The notes under the pieces: generated by a model
What the model was told of the DNA's origin: nothing
Databases searched by the model: none
Seen by the model: the letters and a program-made list of their open reading frames with translations, nothing else
Shown here: piece after piece, positions 1-4,930 of the stretch
Position numbering within the stretch: the stretch's first letter is position 1
How the letters are laid out: each line of letters starts with the position of its first letter
Translations under genes and position numbers: made by a program
Source of the DNA: Bacteroidota bacterium
GTDB lineage: Bacteria; Bacteroidota; Bacteroidia; Sphingobacteriales; Sphingobacteriaceae
Direction: 5' to 3'
Length of the DNA: 14,357 nt
Assembly (NCBI GenBank): GCA_025355225.1
Contig: JANYAB010000253.1
Location: 1-14,357 of the forward strand

Positions 1-387
1 CAAAAAAGGAAAGCAGGATTCGTTTTCCAGGACTATGCCCTGTTCCCTAACATGACGATACAGCACCACCTGGAATATGCCACCGACGATATACAATGGA
101 TCAAACACTTACTGGCTATTGGTAAACTGGAAACTATATCATTACACAAACCAGAGTACCTATCGGGTGGGCAGCAGCAGAGGTTAGCTATATTAAGAGC
201 AATGGCTATAAAGCCAAAATTATTATTGATGGATGAACCATTTTCGGCGCTCGACCCAAAAATGAAGAAGGAACTTATTGCTGAACTAAAGCTGCTTTGG
301 GAAGAGCTGGGCACCACGGTACTTATCGTAAGTCACAATCCGCAGGAGCTCGAAGGATTGACGGAACTTGAAATTTGCATTCCGTAG
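1..387 (+). CDS. ABC transporter ATP-binding protein, 3' part (probably molybdate type, ModC-like)
   Basis: The frame is open from base 1, so the N-terminus with Walker A lies outside the window. Visible in order are a Q-loop (VFQDYALFPNMT), the ABC signature (LSGGQQQRLA), Walker B with catalytic Glu (LLLMDEP), a D-loop (SALDP) and the H-loop His (VSHN). This is the nucleotide-binding half of an importer ATPase that energises a membrane permease. The Q-loop wording is common in ModC and related CysA/PotA ATPases. The nearby molybdopterin enzyme makes molybdate the likeliest substrate, but that is inference from context. The protein stops about 18 residues after the H-loop and has no C-terminal TOBE domain, shorter than E. 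coli ModC. Its TAG stop lies inside a palindromic repeat, so recent 3' truncation is possible. Confidence 0.8.
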   Translation, partial: QKRKAGFVFQDYALFPNMTIQHHLEYATDDIQWIKHLLAIGKLETISLHKPEYLSGGQQQRLAILRAMAIKPKLLLMDEPFSALDPKMKKELIAELKLLWEELGTTVLIVSHNPQELEGLTELEICIP

Positions 388-446
388 AGACGCAATTAAT
401 TGCGTCTAAATAAAATATTCGAAGGACGCAAGCGTTGCGTCCCTAC
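384..446. repeat. Nested palindromic intergenic repeat shared by two convergent gene ends
   Basis: Two hairpins sit side by side. One is a perfect 20-base palindrome at 388-407 (AGACGCAATT and its complement). The other has perfect 8-bp arms, GGACGCAA/TTGCGTCC, at 424-431 and 435-442 around GCG. The outer ends, GTAGAGACGCAA (384-395) and TTGCGTCCCTAC (435-446), also pair with each other at 11 of 12 positions. The TAG within each terminal GTAG is the stop codon of the flanking gene: 385-387 on plus and 443-445 on minus. The form is that of a REP/MITE-like dispersed repeat. It could also act as a bidirectional terminator, although no clear T-tract follows. Confidence 0.8.
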
Positions 447-952
447 CGGGTTACATTAACAATGATCTTATCCAGATTATGCAAATATCTCCTCCCGGTT
501 TTAAAATCCAGGATAGAAGCCATTTGAAGACTTTCTGGCATTTTATCCGCCTTGATTCCGTTCTTTTCCATTAGGATATAAATCTGGTTACCTACTTCGG
601 TATTAAACAACTCATTCCAGGAATAAACAACTTTATAACCATCTGCACCAACACAGGTAAAGTAAAACATACTATACAATTTGGGGCTGTTGGCGGTTAA
701 TTCGACGTGGTTCAAAATATCCTTTAATAAAACGCCCTTTAGCTTATCGTCCTGATGTTTGAAATCTCCAAGATGGTTAGTCACTTTAATATCGCCTATC
801 GTTTTTAACGGATAGCTGTTTAAGGAATCCATTGTGATCACTGATTCCTTTTTAATCTGTCCTGATATCGTAAATTGATGGGTAGGGCTAAGCTTTTCCT
901 GGGCTAAAACCACTCCGGAGTAAAGTAAAAATAGCAGTAACAAGTTTTTCAT
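443..952 (-). CDS. Small secreted protein with a molybdopterin-oxidoreductase-like fold, apparently lacking the catalytic Cys
   Basis: The protein has 169 residues from the ATG at 952, beginning with a signal peptide (MKNLLLLFLLYSGVVLAQ) and so destined for the periplasm. An in-frame ATG at 1042 is rejected because the extra 30 codons run through a terminator hairpin. The body resembles the sulfite-oxidase/YedY molybdopterin domain: a segment KGVLLKDILNHVEL followed by CVGADGYKVVYSWNEL matches the layout GVKFTDFIAHFKL ... VGLETPDKQYYV of the molybdoenzyme at 3942-4721. In this by-eye alignment the catalytic FKCVEGW segment is replaced by IKVTNHLG with no Cys, so it probably does not bind the cofactor productively. 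A TATCTTTA at 979-972, 19 bases before the ATG, is a 7/8 match to the Bacteroidota -7 element TAnnTTTG; no convincing -33 element was seen. The function is unknown; a binding or accessory protein for the redox module is possible. Confidence 0.75.
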   Translation of the reverse strand: MKNLLLLFLLYSGVVLAQEKLSPTHQFTISGQIKKESVITMDSLNSYPLKTIGDIKVTNHLGDFKHQDDKLKGVLLKDILNHVELTANSPKLYSMFYFTCVGADGYKVVYSWNELFNTEVGNQIYILMEKNGIKADKMPESLQMASILDFKTGRRYLHNLDKIIVNVTR

Positions 953-997
953 TTTGTTTTGAAATGTGCTATAAAGATATTTACAGTTTTGCATAAT

Positions 998-1020
998 AAA
1001 AAAGGGGGAATACACCCCCT
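998..1020 (-). terminator. Rho-independent terminator after the Met-rich peptide gene
   Basis: On the minus strand, AGGGGG and CCCCCT arms (1020-1015 and 1008-1003) enclose a 6-base loop and are followed by a run of six T (1003-998; its first T is also the last base of the stem). It lies 24 bases after the stop codon of the MXKDX-repeat gene and upstream of the molybdopterin-like gene, so the two are separate transcription units. Confidence 0.8.
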
Positions 1021-1043
1021 CCTCTTTTAAAACAAAAAACAAC

Positions 1044-1244
1044 TCACATTTTGCTCATGGTGTCTTTAGCCATTTTGTCCTTCTTTTTCATCTTACTCAT
1101 TTTCTTATCCATCTTTTTGTCCATTTTCATTTTAGACATTTTAGTGGTATCGCCTGGTATAGGCGCAGCGGCTTGCAGGTTAAGACTAAAGAACGAGGCG
1201 ATCACAGCGGCAACAACCGCTTTTTTTAAAAAAATTGATTTCAT
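1044..1244 (-). CDS. Methionine/lysine-rich secreted peptide, pentapeptide MXKDX-repeat type (MrpX-like)
   Basis: The product is 66 residues. A signal peptide (MKSIFLKKAVVAAVIASFF..NLQA) is followed by a short AAPIPGDTT linker and then a 32-residue tail made only of Lys (14), Met (9), Asp (4), Ser, Ala and Thr. The tail is built of imperfect repeats such as MDKKM, MSKMK and MAKDT. This matches the small MXKDX-repeat family often found beside ECF sigma factors. In Azospira suillum a peptide of this kind (MrpX) is oxidised by hypochlorite in the periplasm and re-reduced by a YedY-type methionine sulfoxide reductase. The gene has its own ECF-type box 40 bases upstream and its own terminator. A periplasmic oxidant sink is inferred; metal binding by the Met-rich tail is the alternative. 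Confidence 0.88.
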   Translation of the reverse strand: MKSIFLKKAVVAAVIASFFSLNLQAAAPIPGDTTKMSKMKMDKKMDKKMSKMKKKDKMAKDTMSKM

Positions 1245-1284
1245 ACTTGGTTTTAGTTTTTAATGATTTTTTAAGAATTACCCC

Positions 1285-1314
1285 CTTAGTCGGGCGTCAC
1301 TAAAAAAACTTACA
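1285..1314 (-). promoter_or_regulatory. ECF-sigma-type promoter of the Met-rich peptide gene
   Basis: On the minus strand, TGTAAG (1314-1309), a 16-base spacer and CGACTAAG (1292-1285). The -10-like element ends 40 bases before the ATG at 1244. The same two half-sites with the same spacing occur at two other gene starts in the window. The pattern resembles known ECF promoters, for example the CGAC -10 and TGTAAC -35 of Bacillus SigX. Confidence 0.8.
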
Positions 1315-1322
1315 AAGTATTT

Positions 1323-1598
1323 TTAATTTTTATTCAATTTTTCTTCAATACGCTCCTGCAGCTCCTTTTTAAAATTGTCATCCAGCCGGGCATCCGCGCT
1401 TACTGAACTGTGAAAAAGCTGGCGGACCATTTCCCCGATCTTGCGGCTTTGTATGTCGTAAAGCCTGCACCACGAGCATCCTATCAAATGGATGCCTAAC
1501 ACCATCTTTTCGCGAAGCGTGAGCTTGCCGATAAGCTTCTTCTCAATCAGAAAGGTAGCCTGCTTACAGTTGTTAATGATCTTTTTTAACGGTCCCAT
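1323..1598 (-). CDS. Zinc-finger (ZAS-motif) putative anti-sigma factor
   Basis: The product is 91 residues with no membrane segment. It carries C11-x25-H37-x3-C41-x2-C44 (the HLIGCSWC core), the zinc-binding anti-sigma (ZAS, zf-HC2) pattern also found in ChrR and RsrA. The C-terminal part is charged and helical, ending KKELQERIEEKLNK. The gene starts 4 bases after the stop of the ECF sigma gene, which implies co-transcription and probably coupled translation, the standard arrangement of a sigma/anti-sigma pair. By family analogy it would bind the sigma factor in the cytoplasm and release it when oxidation or metal exchange disturbs the zinc site. It is a short version, with only the ZAS part and no fused sensor domain, so its signal must act on the finger itself or on another protein. 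Partner binding is inferred, not shown. Confidence 0.8.
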   Translation of the reverse strand: MGPLKKIINNCKQATFLIEKKLIGKLTLREKMVLGIHLIGCSWCRLYDIQSRKIGEMVRQLFHSSVSADARLDDNFKKELQERIEEKLNKN

Positions 1599-1602
1599 AG
1601 TT

Positions 1603-2166
1603 TTAAATCCAGTTTTTTTGAAGACAAGCCCTCAGGTTAAGTTTGGTCCGATGGATGATCACCCAAAAATTCGACGCAGTTAATTTAAGTTCGGCGCAAA
1701 TAATATCTGTTGTTTCATCGTCCATATGCTTCATCGTAAAAACCGACATCCATAACGCCGGGAGTTTCTGCATGCATTTCAGCAAAATTTGGTTAAACTC
1801 CTTATTAAGGATCGGATCATGGTTGTCTATACCAAATTGCTGCGGAGCACGTTGGTTGGTCCAGTGCCCGGTATCACTATCGAAAAAATCGGCTTGCTCC
1901 TGTTCAGCTCTACTAATATCGGAATTGATCAATGCTGATGACTTTTTTCGGTAAACGTCAACTATCTTATTCCTTAAAATAGCAGTTAGCCAGGTGCGTT
2001 CGGAGCTTTTGCCTTCAAAACTGTTTACCTTTTCGAGCGCCGCCAAAAAAGTTTCCTGCACCAGGTCCTTTGCCTGCTCTTCGTCGTTGATGCGTGTGAT
2101 GGTATAAGCATAAAGATAATCGGCATGCGCCTTAACCCATTGGTGAGGATCTAACAGATTATTCAT
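1603..2166 (-). CDS. ECF-family RNA polymerase sigma factor
   Basis: The product is 187 residues. Region 2 spans roughly residues 12-78 (DLVQETFLAAL, then ERTWLTAILRNKIVDVYRKK) and region 4 roughly 125-183 (KLPALWMSVFTMKHMDDETTD ... HRTKLNLRACL), with an acidic, variable linker of about 45 residues between. This is the two-domain layout of group 4 sigma factors. The form with an LDPHQWV N-terminus and NFWVIIHRTKLNLR helix resembles the subfamily found next to MXKDX-repeat peptides. It heads a two-gene operon with the ZAS protein. A TGTAAG-N16-CGACTAAA box lies upstream at 2324-2295, so it probably drives its own transcription. The leader of about 128 bases is unusually long because an inverted-repeat element sits in it. 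The assignment as an ECF sigma factor is secure; the regulon is inferred from the three boxes. Confidence 0.93.
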   Translation of the reverse strand: MNNLLDPHQWVKAHADYLYAYTITRINDEEQAKDLVQETFLAALEKVNSFEGKSSERTWLTAILRNKIVDVYRKKSSALINSDISRAEQEQADFFDSDTGHWTNQRAPQQFGIDNHDPILNKEFNQILLKCMQKLPALWMSVFTMKHMDDETTDIICAELKLTASNFWVIIHRTKLNLRACLQKNWI

Positions 2167-2185
2167 AAATATGTCACTGATTAAT

Positions 2186-2289
2186 TTACACGAATTACAC
2201 TAATTAAATCGAATTTATACCAAACAAATTCGTGTGAATTAGCCCTAATTCGTGAAATTGGTGCTCTTGTTTCATTCGTGTAATTCGTG
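2186..2289. repeat. ATTCGTG-rich inverted-repeat element in the sigma-gene leader
   Basis: CACGAATTACACTAAT at 2189-2204 is the reverse complement of ATTCGTGTAATTCGTG at 2274-2289 at 15 of 16 positions. Further ATTCGTG copies lie between them at 2228 and 2248. The element fills most of the space between the sigma promoter (2295-2324) and the sigma start codon (2166). It looks like a small dispersed repeat of the AT-rich intergenic kind common in Bacteroidota. When transcribed it could fold into a long hairpin ahead of the sigma start codon. Confidence 0.7.
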
Positions 2290-2294
2290 CCTTC

Positions 2295-2324
2295 TTTAGT
2301 CGTTAATTATGTTAAACCCTTACA
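2295..2324 (-). promoter_or_regulatory. ECF-sigma-type promoter of the sigma/anti-sigma operon (autoregulation)
   Basis: On the minus strand, TGTAAG (2324-2319), a 16-base spacer and CGACTAAA (2302-2295). Half-sites and spacing are identical to the boxes ahead of the Met-rich peptide and DUF1223 genes. It is divergent from the DUF1223 box, with 45 bases between the two -35-like elements. Confidence 0.75.
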
Positions 2325-2369
2325 GATTAATTAAAACAAATTTTGCTGCGAAAAAAATATTAATTTTAT

Positions 2370-2399
2370 TGTAAGGATTCAATCTGCAAGCCGACCAAG
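2370..2399 (+). promoter_or_regulatory. ECF-sigma-type promoter of the DUF1223-cytochrome-molybdoenzyme operon
   Basis: TGTAAG (2370-2375), a 16-base spacer and CGACCAAG (2392-2399) lie 36 bases before the ATG at 2436. The match to the other two boxes is exact in the first half-site and in spacing, with a single C/T difference in the core of the second. Confidence 0.8.
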
Positions 2400-2435
2400 T
2401 GCGTAAATATTTATCAATTTAATTAACTATAAAAA

Positions 2436-3239
2436 ATGAGGTCAATTAAAATATTTATTGGGTTCGCCTGCATAGCCATAGCGATTACAGCAAGCATTGC
2501 TTTTACCAATACCAGGCCGGGTAAATCCCCTAAAGAGGACACTGCGAATAAAGGTTTTGCAGTAATTGAACTTTTTACTTCCGAGGGTTGTTCAAGCTGC
2601 CCCCCTGCTGATGCGCTGGTAGCGAGGGTACAAAAAGAAAGCCATGACAAGCCGGTTTATATCCTGGCATTTCATGTGGATTATTGGAACCGCCTGGGAT
2701 GGAAAGATGTATTCAGCAGCGCTGAATATTCAGACAGGCAAAGGACCTACGCCCATTGGTTAAAACTTTCCTCCGTTTATACGCCGCAGGTTATAGTGAA
2801 CGGCAGAACTGAACTTATCGGGTCGGAAGAGGATAAGTTACGCAATGCCATTCAAAGTAATTTGCTCAAACCGGCAAAAGCAGAGCTTACTTTAAGTGAA
2901 ATAAAAGTGACGGGCGATAAGGCAAGTTTAAAATATTCTGCTGAAGGTGCTGCGAATAATGCCTCATTGCTGATTGCCTTGGTAGAGAAAACGGCAACCA
3001 CAAAAGTGCAGGCGGGCGAAAATGGCGGGCGTATTTTGTCGCATGTTCAAATCGTTAATAAATTGCAAAGTGTATCGTTAAAGAGCAGTAATAGCGGTAC
3101 CGAAAATATAGCTTTGCTCCGGGGCTTTAATCCACAAAACTGGGAAGTGATCGGCTTTATTCAAAACACAGCAAATGGCGAAATTGAAGGGGCTGCAAAA
3201 GCAGCATTCCCATCTACAGTAAGTGCTAATGCTAAATAA
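2436..3239 (+). CDS. DUF1223 family secreted thioredoxin-like protein
   Basis: The product is 267 residues. The N-terminus (residues 1-24) is a hydrophobic signal sequence or anchor. The diagnostic DUF1223 stretch follows: ELFTSEGCSSCPPAD with a CxxC pair at C52 and C55, then AFHVDYWNRLGWKD, and later VYTPQVIVNG, which holds the cis-Pro-like TPQ of thioredoxin folds. After about residue 150 comes a beta-rich domain. It should act outside the cytoplasm, probably in thiol-disulfide exchange, but no substrate is known for the family. It is the first gene after an ECF-type box and lies 23 bases ahead of the cytochrome gene, so it probably forms an operon with the cytochrome and the molybdoenzyme. 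Family assignment is firm; the redox role is inferred from CxxC and context. Confidence 0.9.
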   Translation: MRSIKIFIGFACIAIAITASIAFTNTRPGKSPKEDTANKGFAVIELFTSEGCSSCPPADALVARVQKESHDKPVYILAFHVDYWNRLGWKDVFSSAEYSDRQRTYAHWLKLSSVYTPQVIVNGRTELIGSEEDKLRNAIQSNLLKPAKAELTLSEIKVTGDKASLKYSAEGAANNASLLIALVEKTATTKVQAGENGGRILSHVQIVNKLQSVSLKSSNSGTENIALLRGFNPQNWEVIGFIQNTANGEIEGAAKAAFPSTVSANAK

Positions 3240-3262
3240 TTTGTAAAATTTAACTGTTGTTA

Positions 3263-3961
3263 ATGAAAGTTATTAAAGAAAAACATCCCTTAGTTATGCG
3301 ATGGACGCATTGGGTCAATTTCCCTATACTGGCCATTATGATATGGAGCGGGATGCTCATTTATTGGGCAAATGATGTGTACACTGTTACGATATTCGGG
3401 CATACCTTTGTACGTTTTTTCCCGGATTGGTATTATAAATTGTTGCATATTCCGGCACGCCTGGCCGAAGGAATGGCCTTTCATTTCCTGTTTATGTGGT
3501 TTTTTACGCTGAATGGGATATTCTATATTTTGTACACCGTTATTTCGGGCGAATGGCGGCATTTGGTGCCTAACCGGCATTCATTTAAGGAAGCCTGGCT
3601 GGTGCTTTTGCACGATCTGCATATCCGCAAAACAGCTCCGCCGCAGAATAAGTACAATGCGGCACAGCGCATTGCCTATACCGCCATTATCTTAATGGGC
3701 ATTGGTTCGGTAATAACCGGGCTTGCCATATATAAACCGGTGCAGTTTAACTGGCTTGTTTGGCTATGCGGTGGTTACCACCTGGCCAGGATCTTCCATT
3801 TTGCATTAACGATAGGTTATGTCTTATTTTTCTTGATCCATGTGGTGCAGGTGTTGCTGGCCGGATGGAACAATTTCAGATCGGTTGTATCAGGATTCGA
3901 AGTGATAAACGAACAACCAAAACCAGTAATTGAAACTCCGCATGAAGAAGAAAAGGGTTAA
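3263..3961 (+). CDS. Cytochrome b561-like four-helix membrane subunit, probable electron donor to the molybdoenzyme
   Basis: The product is 232 residues from the ATG at 3263; a TTG six bases upstream is in frame but less likely. There are four hydrophobic spans: WVNFPILAIMIWSGMLIYW; a span from AEGMAFHFLFMWF to ILYTVI; IAYTAIILMGIGSVITGLAIY; and FALTIGYVLFFLIHVVQVLL. Candidate haem ligands include His16 in MRWTHW, the His of GMAFHFLF, and the paired His residues in the last helix (FHFALTIG ... LIHVVQ). This is the pattern of b-type cytochromes that pass quinol electrons to periplasmic partners. Its 3' end overlaps the molybdoenzyme gene by 20 bases, which strongly suggests the two form one complex. 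It takes the place that MsrQ/YedZ holds in the MsrPQ system but is not clearly an MsrQ homologue. Confidence 0.87.
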   Translation: MKVIKEKHPLVMRWTHWVNFPILAIMIWSGMLIYWANDVYTVTIFGHTFVRFFPDWYYKLLHIPARLAEGMAFHFLFMWFFTLNGIFYILYTVISGEWRHLVPNRHSFKEAWLVLLHDLHIRKTAPPQNKYNAAQRIAYTAIILMGIGSVITGLAIYKPVQFNWLVWLCGGYHLARIFHFALTIGYVLFFLIHVVQVLLAGWNNFRSVVSGFEVINEQPKPVIETPHEEEKG

Positions 3962-4721
3962 GAAAGAATTGACCGTTGAGCAAAAGATACAGCGTCGCAA
4001 CTTTATATCATTTACTGTATTTGGAGCTTTTGCCGCCGGCACCTATGGGGGTTGGAAATGGCTGTATAACTCGCCTGAAGAAACAGCAGGCATTACCGCA
4101 GGCGCGCATAAGCCTTTACGCCGTGCGCTTAATGCAACCGAACTATTTTTCAGACGGTTAGCTTTCAACGAGAACCACCTGGTAAAAACATATCCAAAAT
4201 CAATGGCTGCCAAGGTGGTAAGGCATAATAGCGACATTGGATCTGAAGGTAAACTGCCACCGGAGAACTGGAAGTTACAGGTCAAAAAGAAGTCGGGTGA
4301 AGTATTACAAATCACGTTGGATGAGTTGAGGGCATTGCCAAAAACAGAGATCATTTATGATTTTAAATGCGTTGAAGGCTGGGATCAGATATCGCATTGG
4401 GGCGGCGTAAAATTCACTGATTTTATTGCTCATTTTAAATTACAGGACGAAGCAAAAATGGAATATGTTGGCCTCGAAACACCCGATAAGCAATATTATG
4501 TAGGGATTGATATGCCAAGCGCACTCCATCCACAAACTCTGCTTGCCTATGAGGTTAATGAGAAGCCACTAAATGGCCAGCACGGACAACCTTTAAGACT
4601 CATTATCCCGGTTAAATATGGTATAAAGAATTTGAAACGCATCGGCAGCATGAACTTTAGCAATACCCGTCCCCGCGATTACTGGGCCGAGCAGGGGTAT
4701 GACTATTATTCGGGGTTGTAA
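3942..4721 (+). CDS. TAT-exported molybdopterin-dependent oxidoreductase, sulfite oxidase/YedY (MsrP-like) family
   Basis: The product is 259 residues from the ATG at 3942; an in-frame TTG at 3930 is disfavoured. A twin-arginine motif (QRRNFISF, R18-R19) precedes a hydrophobic segment, so the folded cofactor enzyme should be exported by TAT or stay anchored by this helix. The catalytic core shows FKCVEGWDQISHWGG with Cys143 as the expected molybdenum ligand, then MEYVGLETPDKQYY and the GQPLRLIIPVKYGIKNLKRI segment that closes the cofactor pocket. E. coli MsrP is longer, at about 334 residues. MsrP repairs methionine sulfoxide in periplasmic proteins. The same activity here is inferred from the co-regulated Met-rich peptide; sulfite or another S-/N-oxide remains possible. 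Electrons probably come from the overlapping cytochrome gene. Confidence 0.9.
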   Translation: MKKKRVKKELTVEQKIQRRNFISFTVFGAFAAGTYGGWKWLYNSPEETAGITAGAHKPLRRALNATELFFRRLAFNENHLVKTYPKSMAAKVVRHNSDIGSEGKLPPENWKLQVKKKSGEVLQITLDELRALPKTEIIYDFKCVEGWDQISHWGGVKFTDFIAHFKLQDEAKMEYVGLETPDKQYYVGIDMPSALHPQTLLAYEVNEKPLNGQHGQPLRLIIPVKYGIKNLKRIGSMNFSNTRPRDYWAEQGYDYYSGL

Positions 4722-4790
4722 AGCCCGCGCCCCCTCTAAACGGCGTAGCCCTCATGAACACCTTTAAAAATCAAATAATAATGTGAATAA

Positions 4791-4815
4791 TCTCCCCCGG
4801 TAGGGGAGACTTTAA
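4791..4815 (+). terminator. Probable terminator after the molybdoenzyme operon
   Basis: TCTCCCC (4791-4797) pairs perfectly with GGGGAGA (4803-4809) around a 5-base loop, followed only by CTTTAA. It lies about 70 bases after the operon's last stop codon. The T-tract is weak, so termination is uncertain. The rest of 4722-4930 holds no gene; a GC-rich patch and an AT-rich leader precede the transporter. Confidence 0.5.
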
Positions 4816-4930
4816 AAGCAATTTTCTGTGCAATTCGCGCGCGCAGGAAGGCCAATAAATACCATCAGCGCAATCTTAAAATCACACAAATCAACGGTCC
4901 AGACAAAAAATATTTCGCATCTTGCAACAA

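Noticed and set aside
953..1042. N-terminal extension of the molybdopterin-like protein to an upstream ATG at 1042
   Set aside because: The extension runs through a terminator hairpin, and the internal ATG at 952 begins a clean signal peptide.
1051..1263. 70-residue plus-strand frame antisense to the Met-rich peptide, rich in Leu/Ile/Phe
   Set aside because: It is the complement of the Lys/Met repeats and has no family resemblance or promoter; its hydrophobicity is an artefact of composition.
2167..2290. CRISPR-like array in the ATTCGTG region
   Set aside because: Units are only about 7-16 bases, unevenly spaced and inverted, with no spacers of constant length.
3257..3262. TTG start for the cytochrome b gene
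   Set aside because: An ATG lies six bases downstream at a normal distance, and the extra residues are not needed.
3930..3941. TTG start for the molybdoenzyme
   Set aside because: The ATG at 3942 gives the expected basic N-terminus before the twin-arginine motif.
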